Positions 19,434 through 28,791 are shown, numbered from the stretch's first letter. The stretch is DNA of 64,000 nt from CAVWXT01 sp963759115 (GCA_963759115.1 CAVWXT010000005.1:2170001-2234000), one strand, 5' to 3'. Numbers and translations: made by a program. Notes: generated by a model not told the origin, from the letters alone.

Positions 19434-19497
19434 GGGTTCAGGGTTCAGAAGACACCATCGCCGTCGCCTCAAGTCCTGAACCCTGAACCCTGAACCC
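19434..19497. repeat. GGTTCAG short-unit inverted array (family D), copy 1
   Basis: Two GGGTTCA units face three CTGAACC units across a 30-base centre, so the transcript could fold into a long hairpin between pssA and ribE. A diverged copy lies in frame inside smc (54148-54236). Confidence 0.7.
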
Positions 19498-19536
19498 TTG
19501 GGTTGCGGCTTCGGCCGCCTTGTGGGAAGAATCAGT

Positions 19537-20136
19537 ATGTTCTCTGGAATCGTAGAAGCGTTGGGCACGATCGTGGAATTGCGATCGGAGCCGCCCGGTT
19601 GCCGGTTGATCGTTTGCGAGCCGAAGATCGCCGCCGAAACGCACGTGGCCGACAGTATCTGCGTCAACGGCTGCTGCCTGACGGTCGTCCAGCGCGAGGG
19701 CGAGACGATGGACTTCCAGGCCGGGCCGGAAACGCTCGCCCGCACCAACCTCGGCGAACTCAATCCCGGCAGCCGCGTCAACCTGGAGCGGGCCTTGGCC
19801 GTCGGCCAGCGGCTGGGCGGGCATTTCGTCAGCGGGCATATCGACGGCGTGGGCACGCTGTTGACCCGCGAGGACTGCGGCGACTGGTCGACGTTCTGGT
19901 TTACCGCGCCGCGGGAACTGGCCGTGCAGATGGCCTCCAAAGGCTCGATCGCGGTCGACGGCGTCAGCCTGACCATCGTGGCCAGCGAACCCGAGCGGTT
20001 CAGCATCGCGCTGATTCCCTACACCCTGGCCGTCACCACGCTGGGCCCCTTGCAGGTGGGCGGGAAGGTAAATCTCGAAACGGACCTGTTGGCCAAGTAC
20101 GTCCAGCGGCTGGTCGAAGCGAAGGAGTGGCGATGA
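19537..20136 (+). CDS. ribE: Riboflavin synthase, alpha subunit
   Basis: Converts two 6,7-dimethyl-8-ribityllumazine molecules to riboflavin. Both lumazine-binding repeats are present: MFSGIVEALGTI with DSICVNGCCLTVV, and GHFVSGHIDGVGTL with SIAVDGVSLTIV. The ending LETDLLAKYVQRLV is also typical. Start at MFSGIVEA is the invariant family start. Length of 199 residues is normal and the frame intact. Its stop overlaps the next start as ATGA, coupling it to rsmA. No FMN riboswitch is visible upstream. Confidence 0.95.
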   Translation: MFSGIVEALGTIVELRSEPPGCRLIVCEPKIAAETHVADSICVNGCCLTVVQREGETMDFQAGPETLARTNLGELNPGSRVNLERALAVGQRLGGHFVSGHIDGVGTLLTREDCGDWSTFWFTAPRELAVQMASKGSIAVDGVSLTIVASEPERFSIALIPYTLAVTTLGPLQVGGKVNLETDLLAKYVQRLVEAKEWR

Positions 20137-21093
20137 GGGACGAGGGACGCGGCCCGGGCGGCGAGGCAGCGGGGGCGGGCAATTCACTCCCCGCGTCGTC
20201 CCGGCAGACGCTCTCGTTTCTCCGCCGGCGCTTCGAGGAGGCGGGCATCCGGCCGCACACGAAGTTCGGTCAGAACTTCTTGATCGATCTGAATCTGCTG
20301 GGCGTGCTCTTCGACGCGGCCGCCGTGACGCCGCGACGACGTTGTCCTGGAAGTGGGCACCGGCACCGGCTCGCTGACGGCGCTGTTGGCCCAGCGGGCC
20401 GCCGCAGTGATCACCGTGGAAGTCGACCCGCAGATGTTCCAACTCGCCAGCGAGGAACTGCACCGTTGCGGCAACGTGGTGATGCTCCAGCTCGACGCCC
20501 TGCGGAACAAGAATCACTTCAATCCCGCGGTGTTGGAGGCCGTGCAGGCCCAGTTGGAAGCGGCGCCCGGGCGGCGATGGAAACTGGTGGCCAACCTGCC
20601 CTACAACATTGCCACGCCCGTGCTCGGCAACTTGTTGGCCCAAGAGACGCCGCCGCACAGCATGACCGCCACGATCCAAAAAGAGCTTGCCGAACGGATC
20701 GTTGCCCGACCGGGCAGCAAGGACTACGGCGCACTGAGCATCTGGATTCAATCGCAGTGCCGGGTAGAGATCCTGCGGGTGTTGCCGCCCGAGGCGTTCT
20801 GGCCGCGGCCGAAGGTCTCGTCGGCCTTCGTCCAGGTCATTCTCGACGAAAACCTCCGCGGCCGCGTCCCCGACCGGAAGTTCTTCCACGAGTTCATCCG
20901 GGCGATGTTCTGCCATCGCCGCAAGTTCTTGCGATCCGAACTGCTGAGCGTTGTCAAGGGTCGGCTGGGCAAGCCCGAGGTGGACGCTATTTTGGCCCAC
21001 ATGAAGCTCGATGGCGCCGCGAGGGCCGAGCAACTCGACGTGGAGACCATGCTGGCCTTGTGCGAAGCGGTGCGGGCCGCCGGTGCTCATTGA
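20133..21093 (+). CDS. rsmA: 16S rRNA dimethyladenosine transferase (one indel)
   Basis: Dimethylates two adjacent adenines near the 3' end of 16S rRNA during small-subunit maturation. Motifs: KFGQNFLIDLNLL, DDVVLEVGTGTGSLT (SAM site), VEVDPQMFQLA, and the catalytic NLPYNIATPVL. C-terminal KFFHEFIRAMFCHRRKFLRSEL is also typical. The frame breaks near 20336 (ACG CCG C GAC), where two proline codons (ccg/ccc) appear merged; corrected, VTPDDVVLEVG is continuous. The start overlaps the ribE stop by ATGA. The first 25 residues are extra and low complexity. Confidence 0.92.
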
Positions 21094-21164
21094 CGCTGCC
21101 GCCCGGCCAGGGTAGTATCCAAGAAAGGGATTTCGGCCTGCCGGAGGCGGCGAGGACCAACACC

Positions 21165-21392
21165 ATGAAATTCATCGAGATGTCGGGCAAGGCGTTGCGG
21201 CGGGTGGTCAGCGACGACGAACTGCACCCCAGGGAGCTCGCCAAGCTCGGCGTGACCGACGAGAGCGTCGTGCGCATCAACCGCCAGGGCGACATCGAAC
21301 TCCGCCGTGCCGACCGCTGGGACGTCATCGGCGGCCTGTTGGGCGAGTTCGAACAGCGCATCAAGCACCAAACCGGCCTCGATTGGGTGTAG
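21165..21392 (+). CDS. Small conserved-looking hypothetical protein
   Basis: A 75-residue acidic protein (MKFIEMSGKALRRVVSDDEL...), ending RIKHQTGLDWV. The regular composition, the start 71 bases after rsmA and same-strand placement suggest a real gene in the ribE-rsmA operon. Text such as LGVTDESVVRINRQGDIELRR suggests a small beta-rich fold. No family recognised. A hairpin lies right after its stop. Confidence 0.65.
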   Translation: MKFIEMSGKALRRVVSDDELHPRELAKLGVTDESVVRINRQGDIELRRADRWDVIGGLLGEFEQRIKHQTGLDWV

Positions 21393-21393
21393 C

Positions 21394-21420
21394 CCGGCGA
21401 CGGAAAGCAGTTGTCGCCGG
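21394..21420. terminator. Hairpin between convergent genes
   Basis: An 8-bp stem (CCGGCGAC / GTCGCCGG) with an 11-base loop sits exactly between two convergent stop codons. There is no T-run, so factor-independent termination is uncertain. Confidence 0.35.
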
Positions 21421-21421
21421 A

Positions 21422-21778
21422 CTACGCTTGCTGCCGGCCGAAACGAACTCGTGTTTCGGTGACGACGACGAATCGGCCCGCCAGCCGGGCGGCGTAACTG
21501 TCCAAGAGCCGTCTCAGGGCCTCTATCTTGCACGCCGTCCGTTCATCCTCAAGACGGAGCAGAACGACGCCGCAATGTGCGCATCGCTCGCGGTAGACCT
21601 TCTCGCCGAAATCCTTGTCGTTGGTGATGAGAATCCAGTTCTCTGCATGGGCCTTGCGAAGGACTTCGGAGTCTTCCGCTCCTCTTGCCTCGTCAAACAC
21701 GGAGAATACTGTGTGGCCCTGGGATCGAAGCCATCTCGCCACGCCGGGACCGGCGCATTCGTCCACGAGCATCCGCAT
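21422..21778 (-). CDS. DUF5615 PIN-like toxin
   Basis: A 118-residue protein beginning MRMLVDECAGPGVARWLRSQGH, with VFDEARGAEDSEVLRKAHAENWILITNDKDFGEKVY. This is the DUF5615 (Mut7-C/PIN-like) pattern: an early Asp (LVDE), a central D and a late TNDKDF acidic cluster that would hold metal for RNA cleavage. It starts immediately after the stop of the DUF433 gene (TAG ATG), so the two are one transcript and form a VapBC-like toxin-antitoxin module. Target RNA is unknown. Confidence 0.85.
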   Translation of the reverse strand: MRMLVDECAGPGVARWLRSQGHTVFSVFDEARGAEDSEVLRKAHAENWILITNDKDFGEKVYRERCAHCGVVLLRLEDERTACKIEALRRLLDSYAARLAGRFVVVTETRVRFGRQQA

Positions 21779-22027
21779 CTACGTGCTCTCCGCAACCAGC
21801 GGCATGAATGTCGTATCACTGACGGAACGGGTGGCAAACAAAAGGCACGCCTGAACGTCCTCCGCGCTCAGTCCCTGGTACTCTTCCAGAATGTCCGCCA
21901 CCGTAGAACCGTGGGCCATGAGATTAAGGATGTAATCTACGGTCAGACGCGTTCCCTTGATGACCGGTTTGCCGGCCATGATCTTGGGATCGAGAACAAC
22001 CCGCTCAAGCAATTGCTCATCTTTCAT
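21779..22027 (-). CDS. DUF433 antitoxin
   Basis: An 82-residue protein with the DUF433 signature: RVVLDPKIMAGKPVIKGTRLTVDYILNLMAHGSTVADILEEYQGLSAEDV. DUF433 proteins have a winged or HTH fold and pair with DUF5615 PIN-like toxins. They probably neutralise the toxin and repress the shared promoter. The gene comes first in the pair and ends with zero spacing to the toxin start. Sits between housekeeping operons, as mobile addiction modules often do. Confidence 0.88.
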   Translation of the reverse strand: MKDEQLLERVVLDPKIMAGKPVIKGTRLTVDYILNLMAHGSTVADILEEYQGLSAEDVQACLLFATRSVSDTTFMPLVAEST

Positions 22028-22102
22028 CGAACGTCCCTTCCACTCTCAGCGGCCACTCGTCATTGTATACCGCTTGCAGACGCCTGCCAACGTGCGAGCG
22101 TT

Positions 22103-23278
22103 CTATTCCGCCGTTCCGGCCGGCTCCAGCATGGACTCCGCGACTGCGGCGGGGGGCTGCTCGGACATGGGAGCGACCGTCTCGGCCGTCCCCTGGCGGA
22201 AGCGGCGCCACCAGTGCTTGTAGGCATACAGGGCCGTGCGGCCGGCCAGCCCTCGCGGCGCCAGCGCCACGCGGCCGATCGCGTACGTTTCCGGCCGCCA
22301 CCGGGAGATCGCCTGTGTCAGGGGGCCCATGAAGTCCAATGCGTGAGCGTCGCCGCTGCGGTGGAGGTGTTCCAGGACGTGGCGGAACAGCAGTTGGCCC
22401 GGACTGAAGGCGGCCATCTGAGGGTCATAGCTGATTTTGTGGGCGAAGTACACGCCCTTGGCGCGGAAGCCGTAGACGAAGGCCAACATGCGGCCGTCGA
22501 GGTGCAGCGCGGCGGTTTCCAATTGGCCCCAGCGGGCGAGTTGTTCGGCCTGGCGGACGAAGAAGCCGAACATGCTCGGCGTACAGAGCACCGAGCTGCC
22601 GGCCTCACCCTTCCAGCCGCGGTCCTCGAGCTCGAAGGCGGTATGGAGCCACGGCTCGACCTCGCCCACTTCGAGTTGCGAGCGCATCTCGTATCGCACG
22701 TCGCCCTCGCACGCCAGTCGCTTGGCCGCCCGGTTCATTCCCTGGCGATGGGTCTTCGGCAATCGCTTCTGGTATGCCTCCCAATCTCCGTCGATCGTGA
22801 CCCGGCCGACGCGAAACCGTTCGTGGCACGCCGCGGGAACGGCGGCTCGATCGCACGCCCGCAGCAGGGCCTGCCAGCGAGGCGTCTCGGGCAGGGCTTC
22901 GTTGAGCCACAGCAACTGCCAGGGGAGTTTGCGGGCGGCGGCCAGCAGCAGGTCCATGGCGGCGTCGGCGTCGGCAGCGGGATCCAGCAGCAGTTCTCCG
23001 CCGGGTGCCCAGGGATTGTTCGGTAGTCCGCCCGCCGGAATCAGCCAGCCCACTCGGTCCGAAACCAGCGGCAGCGCGGCGACCCATCGCCCTTCGTCCG
23101 CGACGGCCAGCACGTGGAGGTCGGCCCGCGGCTGGAATTGCTCGACCCATTGGGCCAGCATTTCCGCACGAACGGTGGGCAGCGACGTCTCGCTCCGCCA
23201 CCAGAGATCATCCCAATCGGACGCCGCCGCACGCAGGCTCTCCAGGGACGTAAGGTGGATGGAATGAAGGTGACTCAT
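22103..23278 (-). CDS. CelD/BcsL-type GNAT acetyltransferase
   Basis: A 391-residue soluble protein of the type annotated as acetyltransferase involved in cellulose or exopolysaccharide biosynthesis. Conserved pieces: SDWDDLWWRSETSLPTVRAE, LAVADEGRWVAALPLV, LPKTHRQGMNRAAKRLA, and a C-terminal GNAT half with LHLDGRMLAFVYGFRAKGVYFAHKISYDPQMAAFSPGQLLFRHVLEHL and LDFMGPLTQAISRWRPE. Start at MSHLHSIHL. The frame is intact. It is divergent from a glycosyltransferase gene; together with the export lipoprotein this suggests surface glycan modification. The acyl acceptor is unknown. Confidence 0.8.
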   Translation of the reverse strand: MSHLHSIHLTSLESLRAAASDWDDLWWRSETSLPTVRAEMLAQWVEQFQPRADLHVLAVADEGRWVAALPLVSDRVGWLIPAGGLPNNPWAPGGELLLDPAADADAAMDLLLAAARKLPWQLLWLNEALPETPRWQALLRACDRAAVPAACHERFRVGRVTIDGDWEAYQKRLPKTHRQGMNRAAKRLACEGDVRYEMRSQLEVGEVEPWLHTAFELEDRGWKGEAGSSVLCTPSMFGFFVRQAEQLARWGQLETAALHLDGRMLAFVYGFRAKGVYFAHKISYDPQMAAFSPGQLLFRHVLEHLHRSGDAHALDFMGPLTQAISRWRPETYAIGRVALAPRGLAGRTALYAYKHWWRRFRQGTAETVAPMSEQPPAAVAESMLEPAGTAE

Positions 23279-23600
23279 TGGCACGCTCCCTCAGTCATGG
23301 GCTCTATGGGAAGGATGGCTTTTTTTGAGAGCGATGCGTCCACAATGGTTGGCGGCCAACGGGCGCCGGGCCGTGGGAGAGAGTCGTGCGGCGGCTGTTA
23401 GCCGCCGACATTGCTACCGACAAGGGATGACCGGAAACGCACAACCGTCAGAACCGTCAGAATCCCATCGGTGCGACGAGCGGCACAGAAAAAGCAATAC
23501 TTGCGCCGGAGCCAGGCGTCGCCGTGCCGGCGACGGTCAAAACGAGATACGCGCCACTCTCGGCTCTCCGCTCTCAACTCTCACCCCTCCGCAAACCACT
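23279..23600. promoter_or_regulatory. Divergent intergenic region
   Basis: About 320 bases between the acetyltransferase and the glycosyltransferase. The right end (23555-23590) is a pyrimidine-rich stretch of CTCTC-type units. It must hold two promoters; none is identifiable with confidence. Confidence 0.35.
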
Positions 23601-24830
23601 GTGTTCCGATCGCGCCGAGAACTAATTCCGCTTGCCGACCGCGGTCCGCTGCGGGTGATGTTCGCGATCACGAGCATGCCTGTCGGCGGCGCGGAGACGT
23701 TGCTCGTGGAATTGGTCCGCCGCCTGGATCGGGAACGGTTCCTGCCGGAATTGTGCTGTCTGAAGTACTTCGGCCCGTTGGGCGAGGTGCTGGCGCGAGA
23801 GATTCCGGCGTTCACCGGTTTGCTGGCGCACAAGTACGACGTCGCGGTGCTGTGGCGGCTGACGCGGCTGATGCACCGGCGGCGGATCGACGCCGTCGTA
23901 ACCGTGGGCACAGGTGGCGACAAGATGTTTTGGGGACGGTTGGCCGGCTGGTTGGCGGGCGTGCCGGTGATCTGCTCGGCGCTGCACTCGACCGGCCTGC
24001 CCGACCACGTGGAGTTGCCGAACCGCGTGTTGGCCCCGCTGACCGACGCGTTCATCGCCGTGGCCGAGTCGCACGGCCGCTACCTGGCGGCACACGAGGG
24101 CTGTCCGGCGAAGAAGATCCGCGTCATACCCAACGGCATCGACGTGGAGCGGTTCCATCCTCGCTGGCCCAATCAGGCGCTGCGAACAGAACTGGGTTTG
24201 GAGGCGGGGTCGCCCGTTGTGGGCATCGTGGCGGCGCTGCGGCCGGAAAAGAACCACGAACTGTTCCTCTACGCCGCCGCGCTGGTCCGCTTGAAGCTGC
24301 CCAACGCCCGGTTTCTGGTGATCGGCGACGGTCCGCAGCGGGCGAAGCTCGAAGCCCTGGCCAAATGCCTGGGAATTGCCGAGGCCGTGCGATTCGTCGG
24401 CTCGCGATCCGACGTGCCCGAACTGCTGTCGCTGATCGACGTGCTCGTGCTCAGCTCGCACATGGAGGCCAATCCGATCTGCCTGTTGGAGGCGATGGCC
24501 AGCGAGAAGCCGGTGGTGGCCACCCGCGTCGGTTCCGTGGCCGAAACGGTGTTGGAAGGCCGGACGGGGTATCTGGTGGCGGCGAACGATTCTCAGGACA
24601 TGGTCGGTCGCGTGCTCGAACTATTGACCGATCCCACGCTGGCCGCCGCGATGGGCCGCGCCGGCCGCGAACACGTCATCGCTCACTGGTCTGTCGATCG
24701 GATGGTGGAAGGCTATCAGGATCTGATGACCGAGATCTACGCCGCGAAATGCAGAACGCGGGCACGGCTGCGTGGGCCGAGGGACGAAGACCGAATGACG
24801 GGCGAAGGTCAAATGACGAGAACCAAATGA
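23601..24830 (+). CDS. GT4 family glycosyltransferase
   Basis: A cytoplasmic retaining glycosyltransferase of GT-B fold that adds a sugar from a nucleotide donor to a growing glycan. N-terminal acceptor part: MFAITSMPVGGAETLLVELVRRL. C-terminal donor part: IRVIPNGIDVERF, VGIVAALRPEKNHELFLYAA, FLVIGDGPQRAKLEAL, and the EX7E motif in SHMEANPICLLEAMASEKPVVAT. GTG at 23601 is my choice; an in-frame longer version begins near 23325, and ATG (MFAITSM) at 23658 is also possible. The last 20 residues (GPRDEDRMTGEGQMTRTK) come from a repeat array and are probably not conserved. Confidence 0.85.
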   Translation: MFRSRRELIPLADRGPLRVMFAITSMPVGGAETLLVELVRRLDRERFLPELCCLKYFGPLGEVLAREIPAFTGLLAHKYDVAVLWRLTRLMHRRRIDAVVTVGTGGDKMFWGRLAGWLAGVPVICSALHSTGLPDHVELPNRVLAPLTDAFIAVAESHGRYLAAHEGCPAKKIRVIPNGIDVERFHPRWPNQALRTELGLEAGSPVVGIVAALRPEKNHELFLYAAALVRLKLPNARFLVIGDGPQRAKLEALAKCLGIAEAVRFVGSRSDVPELLSLIDVLVLSSHMEANPICLLEAMASEKPVVATRVGSVAETVLEGRTGYLVAANDSQDMVGRVLELLTDPTLAAAMGRAGREHVIAHWSVDRMVEGYQDLMTEIYAAKCRTRARLRGPRDEDRMTGEGQMTRTK

Positions 24831-24905
24831 GGCCGGAAGCGTTGCGCCGGTCCTTTGAAGTTCGTCATTCTCTCCTTATCTCGTTTTCGACATTCGTCGT
24901 TGATT
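24779..24905. repeat. GAATGAC-type short-unit inverted array
   Basis: Units such as GACCGAATGACG and CAAATGACGAGAACC face TTCGTCATTCTCTCC and CGACATTCGTCG across a central segment. The array starts inside the last codons of the glycosyltransferase gene and ends before plsC. It has the same architecture as the arrays at 19.4, 42.4 and 54.2 kb but a different unit. Confidence 0.55.
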
Positions 24906-24990
24906 TCGCCTCCGGCTACCCCCATCGCGGTGGGGGTCTTGGCGTAGCCCCTTCTACACGCTACGATAACACACGAACAGGTGATGGCGC

Positions 24991-25605
24991 ATGGATACGA
25001 ACCTCACGAGGAACTTTCTGGCCTTGTTGGCCCGTTTCTTGAGTGGGGCTAGCGTGCGCTGGATTGAGTCTCAGCCCGACACCTGCCAGCGCGTGTACTT
25101 TGCCAATCACACGAGCCACCTGGACGCGATCGTGATCTGGGCGTCGTTGCCGCAAGAGGTGCGGATGATCACGCGGCCGGTTGCCGCCAAGGACTATTGG
25201 AGCAAGGGGCCCGTCCGCCGCTACTTTGCCAATCAGTTGTTTCATGCGATCCTGATCGACCGCGAGGAGATCAAGGTGCATCAGAGCCCGGTCGACCTGA
25301 TGATCCGCGAAATCGGCCACACCAACTCGCTGATCGTCTTTCCGGAAGGAGGACGGGGCGACGGCCGCGAGATCGGGGAGTTCAAGAGCGGCTTATACTA
25401 CTTGTGCAAGAAGCGGCCGGACCTGGAGTTGATCCCCGTACACGTGGACAACATGAATCGCATCCTGCCCCGCGGCGAGGTGCTGCCGGTGCCGATGTTG
25501 AGTTGCATCACCTTCGGCCCGCCGATGTGGCTGGAGGCGGGCGAAGCCAAAGTCAGCTTTCTTACCCGCGCGCGTGAGGCCGTGCGACGGCTGAAGGAAC
25601 TATGA
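24991..25605 (+). CDS. plsC: 1-acyl-sn-glycerol-3-phosphate acyltransferase
   Basis: Transfers an acyl chain to lysophosphatidic acid to make phosphatidic acid at the inner membrane. Motif I is NHTSHLD (HX4D), motif III is FPEGGRGDGREIGEFKSG, and motif IV appears as ELIPVHVDNMNRILP. The 204-residue length is short but normal for the family. Its stop overlaps the cdsA start by ATGA. The product, phosphatidic acid, is exactly the substrate of the next enzyme, so these two genes form a pathway unit. A second, broken plsC-like gene lies at 36.2 kb. Confidence 0.88.
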   Translation: MDTNLTRNFLALLARFLSGASVRWIESQPDTCQRVYFANHTSHLDAIVIWASLPQEVRMITRPVAAKDYWSKGPVRRYFANQLFHAILIDREEIKVHQSPVDLMIREIGHTNSLIVFPEGGRGDGREIGEFKSGLYYLCKKRPDLELIPVHVDNMNRILPRGEVLPVPMLSCITFGPPMWLEAGEAKVSFLTRAREAVRRLKEL

Positions 25606-26732
25606 ACATCTCCGACGCGAGAACTCTGTGGCTTGTAGGAGCGGTGCTGACGCTGCTCTTTGCGGCCTGGGGGATCATCAAGATCTTGGAGCGGCGCCCC
25701 GAGAGCGGCATCGACGCCGCCATCCTCGAGACGTTCCGGCTTCGCGTCCGCGCCTGGTGGATTTTGTTCGCGGTTCTGGCCGCCGCCTTCTTGCTTGGCA
25801 AGTGGGCGACCTTGTTGCTGTTCGGCCTGATCTCGTTCTGGGCGCTCTGCGAGTTCATTACGGTCACACCCACCCGCCCCGGAGACCATCGCACCTTGCG
25901 ATGGGTGTTCTTCGTGTTCACGCCGCTGCAATTCGTGCTGGTGGGAATGGGGTACAGGTGCTACGGGTTGTACAGCATTGTGATTCCGGTCTACGCCTTC
26001 CTGTTCATTCCCGCGGGCATTGCTCTGTCGGGCGACTATAAGCGGTTCTTGGAGCGGACGGCGAAGATTCAAGCGGGGCTGCTGATCTGCGTCTACTGCC
26101 TCAGCTACGCCCCGGCGCTCTTGACGCTGAGGCTTCCGCCGGTCGACGACTCTGCCCAAGCCGCGTCGCACAATGACGGGGACGTGCAACCCGAAAAGGC
26201 TGCCGGCGTCGCCGCGAACCCTGCGGTTGCGCCGGCCGCCGAGAACGACGCGAAAGAGAATCGGCCCGCAGACGATCTGGATGTCGGCGACACGGGCCCG
26301 CTTCGGCTGCTGTTCTTCTTCGTGCTCATCGTGCAACTGAGCGACGCCCTGCAGTACGCTTGGTCGCAAATTTCCAGCAGGCACGTGATCGTGCCTGCGA
26401 TCAACCCCACGCGGACCTGGGAAGGACTGCTGGGCGGCACGGTCAGCGTGACCATCATCGGCGCCCTGCTGTGGTGGGCCACGCCCTTCCACGGCGCCAG
26501 TTGGTGGATGGCGGCGGTCATGTCGGCCGTGATTGCCCTGATGGGTTTCGCCGGCAGCATCACCATGTCGGCCATCAAGCGCGACCGCGGCGTGAAAGAC
26601 TACGGCACGCTGGTGGAAGGTCATGGCGGCGTGCTCGACCGCATCGATTCGATCTGCTTCGCCGCGCCGATCTTCTTCCATTGCACCCGCTTGTGGCTGG
26701 TGTATCACGGCATCATCCTGCCGGCCGGATAG
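25602..26732 (+). CDS. cdsA: Phosphatidate cytidylyltransferase
   Basis: Makes CDP-diacylglycerol from phosphatidic acid and CTP, the branch point that feeds pssA. A 376-residue polytopic membrane protein with about eight hydrophobic segments. The CDS signature is near the end: SAIKRDRGVKDYGTLVEGHGGVLDRIDS (S-x-x-KR-x4-KD...GHGG...DR-D-S). A hydrophilic insert of about 70 residues (DDSAQAASHNDGDVQPEK...) splits the middle and looks like a planctomycete peculiarity. Frame intact; translationally coupled to plsC. Confidence 0.93.
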   Translation: MNISDARTLWLVGAVLTLLFAAWGIIKILERRPESGIDAAILETFRLRVRAWWILFAVLAAAFLLGKWATLLLFGLISFWALCEFITVTPTRPGDHRTLRWVFFVFTPLQFVLVGMGYRCYGLYSIVIPVYAFLFIPAGIALSGDYKRFLERTAKIQAGLLICVYCLSYAPALLTLRLPPVDDSAQAASHNDGDVQPEKAAGVAANPAVAPAAENDAKENRPADDLDVGDTGPLRLLFFFVLIVQLSDALQYAWSQISSRHVIVPAINPTRTWEGLLGGTVSVTIIGALLWWATPFHGASWWMAAVMSAVIALMGFAGSITMSAIKRDRGVKDYGTLVEGHGGVLDRIDSICFAAPIFFHCTRLWLVYHGIILPAG

Positions 26733-26829
26733 CGGCGCAGGACGCGGGCCTGCACGCACGCGGGGTGTAGCGTGCGCTGAAACGTGCCGTCGCTTGCCGG
26801 TTGTGGCGCATTTCACGCACCCTACGAGG

Positions 26830-27803
26830 CTACGAACTGCCGATGAGGATGCCGGCCAGGAACACCAGCACGCCGCCGACAACCACCTGGAACACGCTGG
26901 TGGTGAAGGGGCTCTCCATGTAGCGGTAGCGAATCCAGGCGATCGTGAGCAGTTCGACCACGACCACGATCATGCGCCACGGTGGTGGCCGTCCAGAAGT
27001 GCGGAATGAGATAGGGCAGGGTATGACCAAGATGCCGCCCAACATCGTCATCAGTCCGCAAACGACGCCGCGCAGGTAGGGATGTCCGCGGCCGGTGAGG
27101 CTGCCGTCGTCGGAGAGGGCCTCGGCGAAGCCCATGCTGATGGCGGCGCCCACCGCGGCCGCCATTCCGACCAGGAACGTCGGCCACGTCTCGCCCGTCT
27201 TCTGCGTGGCAAAGGCCGCGGCAAACAACGGCGCCAACGTCGACACCGAACCGTCCATCAGTCCCACCAGCCCCGGCTGAACGATCTGGAGCAGAAAGAG
27301 TTGCCGGGCCGTCTCGGCCTCTTCCTGCTGCTCGCTCTGCGGCTGATGGGCCGGATCGAACTGGCCGGAAAGGACCTCGTGCCGCCGCTCCTCTTCGGCC
27401 AAATCGCCCAGCAGTTGACGCATCTCGGCATCGCGTCGTCAGCTCGGCCGCCCGGGTGTAGAACCGCTGCGTCTCCAACTCCATCAAGGCCACTTCGCGG
27501 CGGACGCGCTGTACGTCCCAAGGCCGCACCGATTGCAGCGGGTCGCGGCGCACGAAGCCGCTGCACGTCCTGCCGCCGCAACAGCGGAATCTCCTCGCCG
27601 TACCGCCGCCGGAACAATTCCACCAGCCGGTGCCGGTGCGAGTCTTCCTCCTTGCGCATCGTATCCAGGGCGTCGGCCGCCTTGGGATAGTTCGGCCGCA
27701 GCCGACGGGCGAACTCCTGGAAGATGCGGGCGTCTTCCTCTTCCAGCGAGATGGCCAGCGCCAGCACCTCGGCCGCCGACAAGTCTTTGAAACTGCGTTT
27801 CAT
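26830..27803 (-). CDS. MbfA-like rubrerythrin-VIT1 membrane protein (four indels)
   Basis: The N-terminal half is ferritin-like, with the two-fold E...ExxH pattern: SLEEEDARIFQEFA, KEEDSHRHRLVEL, MELETQRFYTRAAEL, EEERRHEVL. These residues would bind a di-iron centre. The C-terminal half is a VIT1/CCC1 domain (LVGLMDGSVSTLAPLFAAAFAT...AAAVGAAISMGFAEALSDDG) with five membrane segments. This combination matches MbfA, a membrane ferritin known in alphaproteobacteria to export iron. Shifts lie near 27558 (cgg/cgc), 27435 (acg/acc), 27024 (a third base lost) and 26972 (gcg/gcc). Corrected, the sequence is continuous from MKRSFKDLSAAEVLA to FLAGILIGSS. Confidence 0.82.
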
Positions 27804-27906
27804 CAGTTTGCTTTCCCCTTTGGCGGTAGCGTGGCGGGGAGCGGTCGCCCAGTACGACATTGCGCCGCGAACGACTCCGCGCGATTCTGAATCGCGCCTG
27901 ACGGGT

Positions 27907-28791
27907 TCATCGCCACGAGGTTGGTAACTCCGCCTCAACGCCCGCGATAGGTATGCCCATTACTCCGAAGTCTCTCGACAACTCGTTCGCGACCTGTTGC
28001 GGGACGAACAGATTGGGGTTATCGCTGTGAAATGTCGTGAGAAGTTCGGCTAACCGTGTCACGACCCGCCAATTGACGCTATCGGCCGTCTCATCGAGGA
28101 ATCTCTTAACATACCGCACGTCGTCACCGGTGGGCACGAGAAGCCGCATGGCATCGACGGATTGCCGTGCAAGCAGTCGAAACTTGACGGCGTCGGATTG
28201 CGTAACTTGGCCAAGATTGTGTACGATGGTGTGGCGTATCTGCCATAGAAGGCTCATGACTCCATAGCGGAACCGCTGGTCCACAGGGTTCTGTCCCCGC
28301 GTCGGAAACAACCAGAACCGACCTCCACTTGAATCAAACGGGTCGGAAAGCAGCCGCCGGAACCGATCATTCGCCGTGTCGCAATCCAACCAAGTGCCGG
28401 ATTCACAAAGTGCTCGTCCCAATGACTCTGCGCCGAAATGTGCTGCGATCGAGGTGCCTTTCACCTGGCCGAGACTGTCGAACCGATCATCCAACACGCA
28501 TTTGGCGAGATGGTTCACGCAGACGGAGGCGACTTCCTTCAAAAATCTCTCAAACGCCTCGATGAGATTTACGATGAGCATTCGGTCCAAGGTTGCGACA
28601 TGCCGCGCGACGACATTCGCATAGAACCGGCTCCCCCGCACTTTCCTTTGAACGTATGATCGCAGATTCCAGAGGTCCGTTACAGAACGCTCGTAGTTTT
28701 GATAGGGCGTATCGGCCTCAGGAGGAAGCGAATCGACGTGCTGAAGCATCTCCCGTATCTTGCATTCGAGATCAATTGGGGGCCGCGGCAT
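27907..28791 (-). CDS. HEPN-motif protein of unknown family
   Basis: A 294-residue soluble protein starting MPRPPIDLECKI. The ATG has AGGAG seven bases upstream; GTG five codons earlier is an alternative. Near residue 190 it carries LWQIRHTIVHNLG, an Rx4-6H motif of HEPN domains, many of which are RNases in toxin-antitoxin and defence systems. The surrounding helices (LIVNLIEAFERFLKEVASVCVNHL) fit an all-alpha fold. It follows a 123-residue unknown gene by 17 bases on the same strand, so the two are probably co-transcribed. RNase activity is an inference from the motif alone. Confidence 0.7.
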   Translation of the reverse strand: MPRPPIDLECKIREMLQHVDSLPPEADTPYQNYERSVTDLWNLRSYVQRKVRGSRFYANVVARHVATLDRMLIVNLIEAFERFLKEVASVCVNHLAKCVLDDRFDSLGQVKGTSIAAHFGAESLGRALCESGTWLDCDTANDRFRRLLSDPFDSSGGRFWLFPTRGQNPVDQRFRYGVMSLLWQIRHTIVHNLGQVTQSDAVKFRLLARQSVDAMRLLVPTGDDVRYVKRFLDETADSVNWRVVTRLAELLTTFHSDNPNLFVPQQVANELSRDFGVMGIPIAGVEAELPTSWR

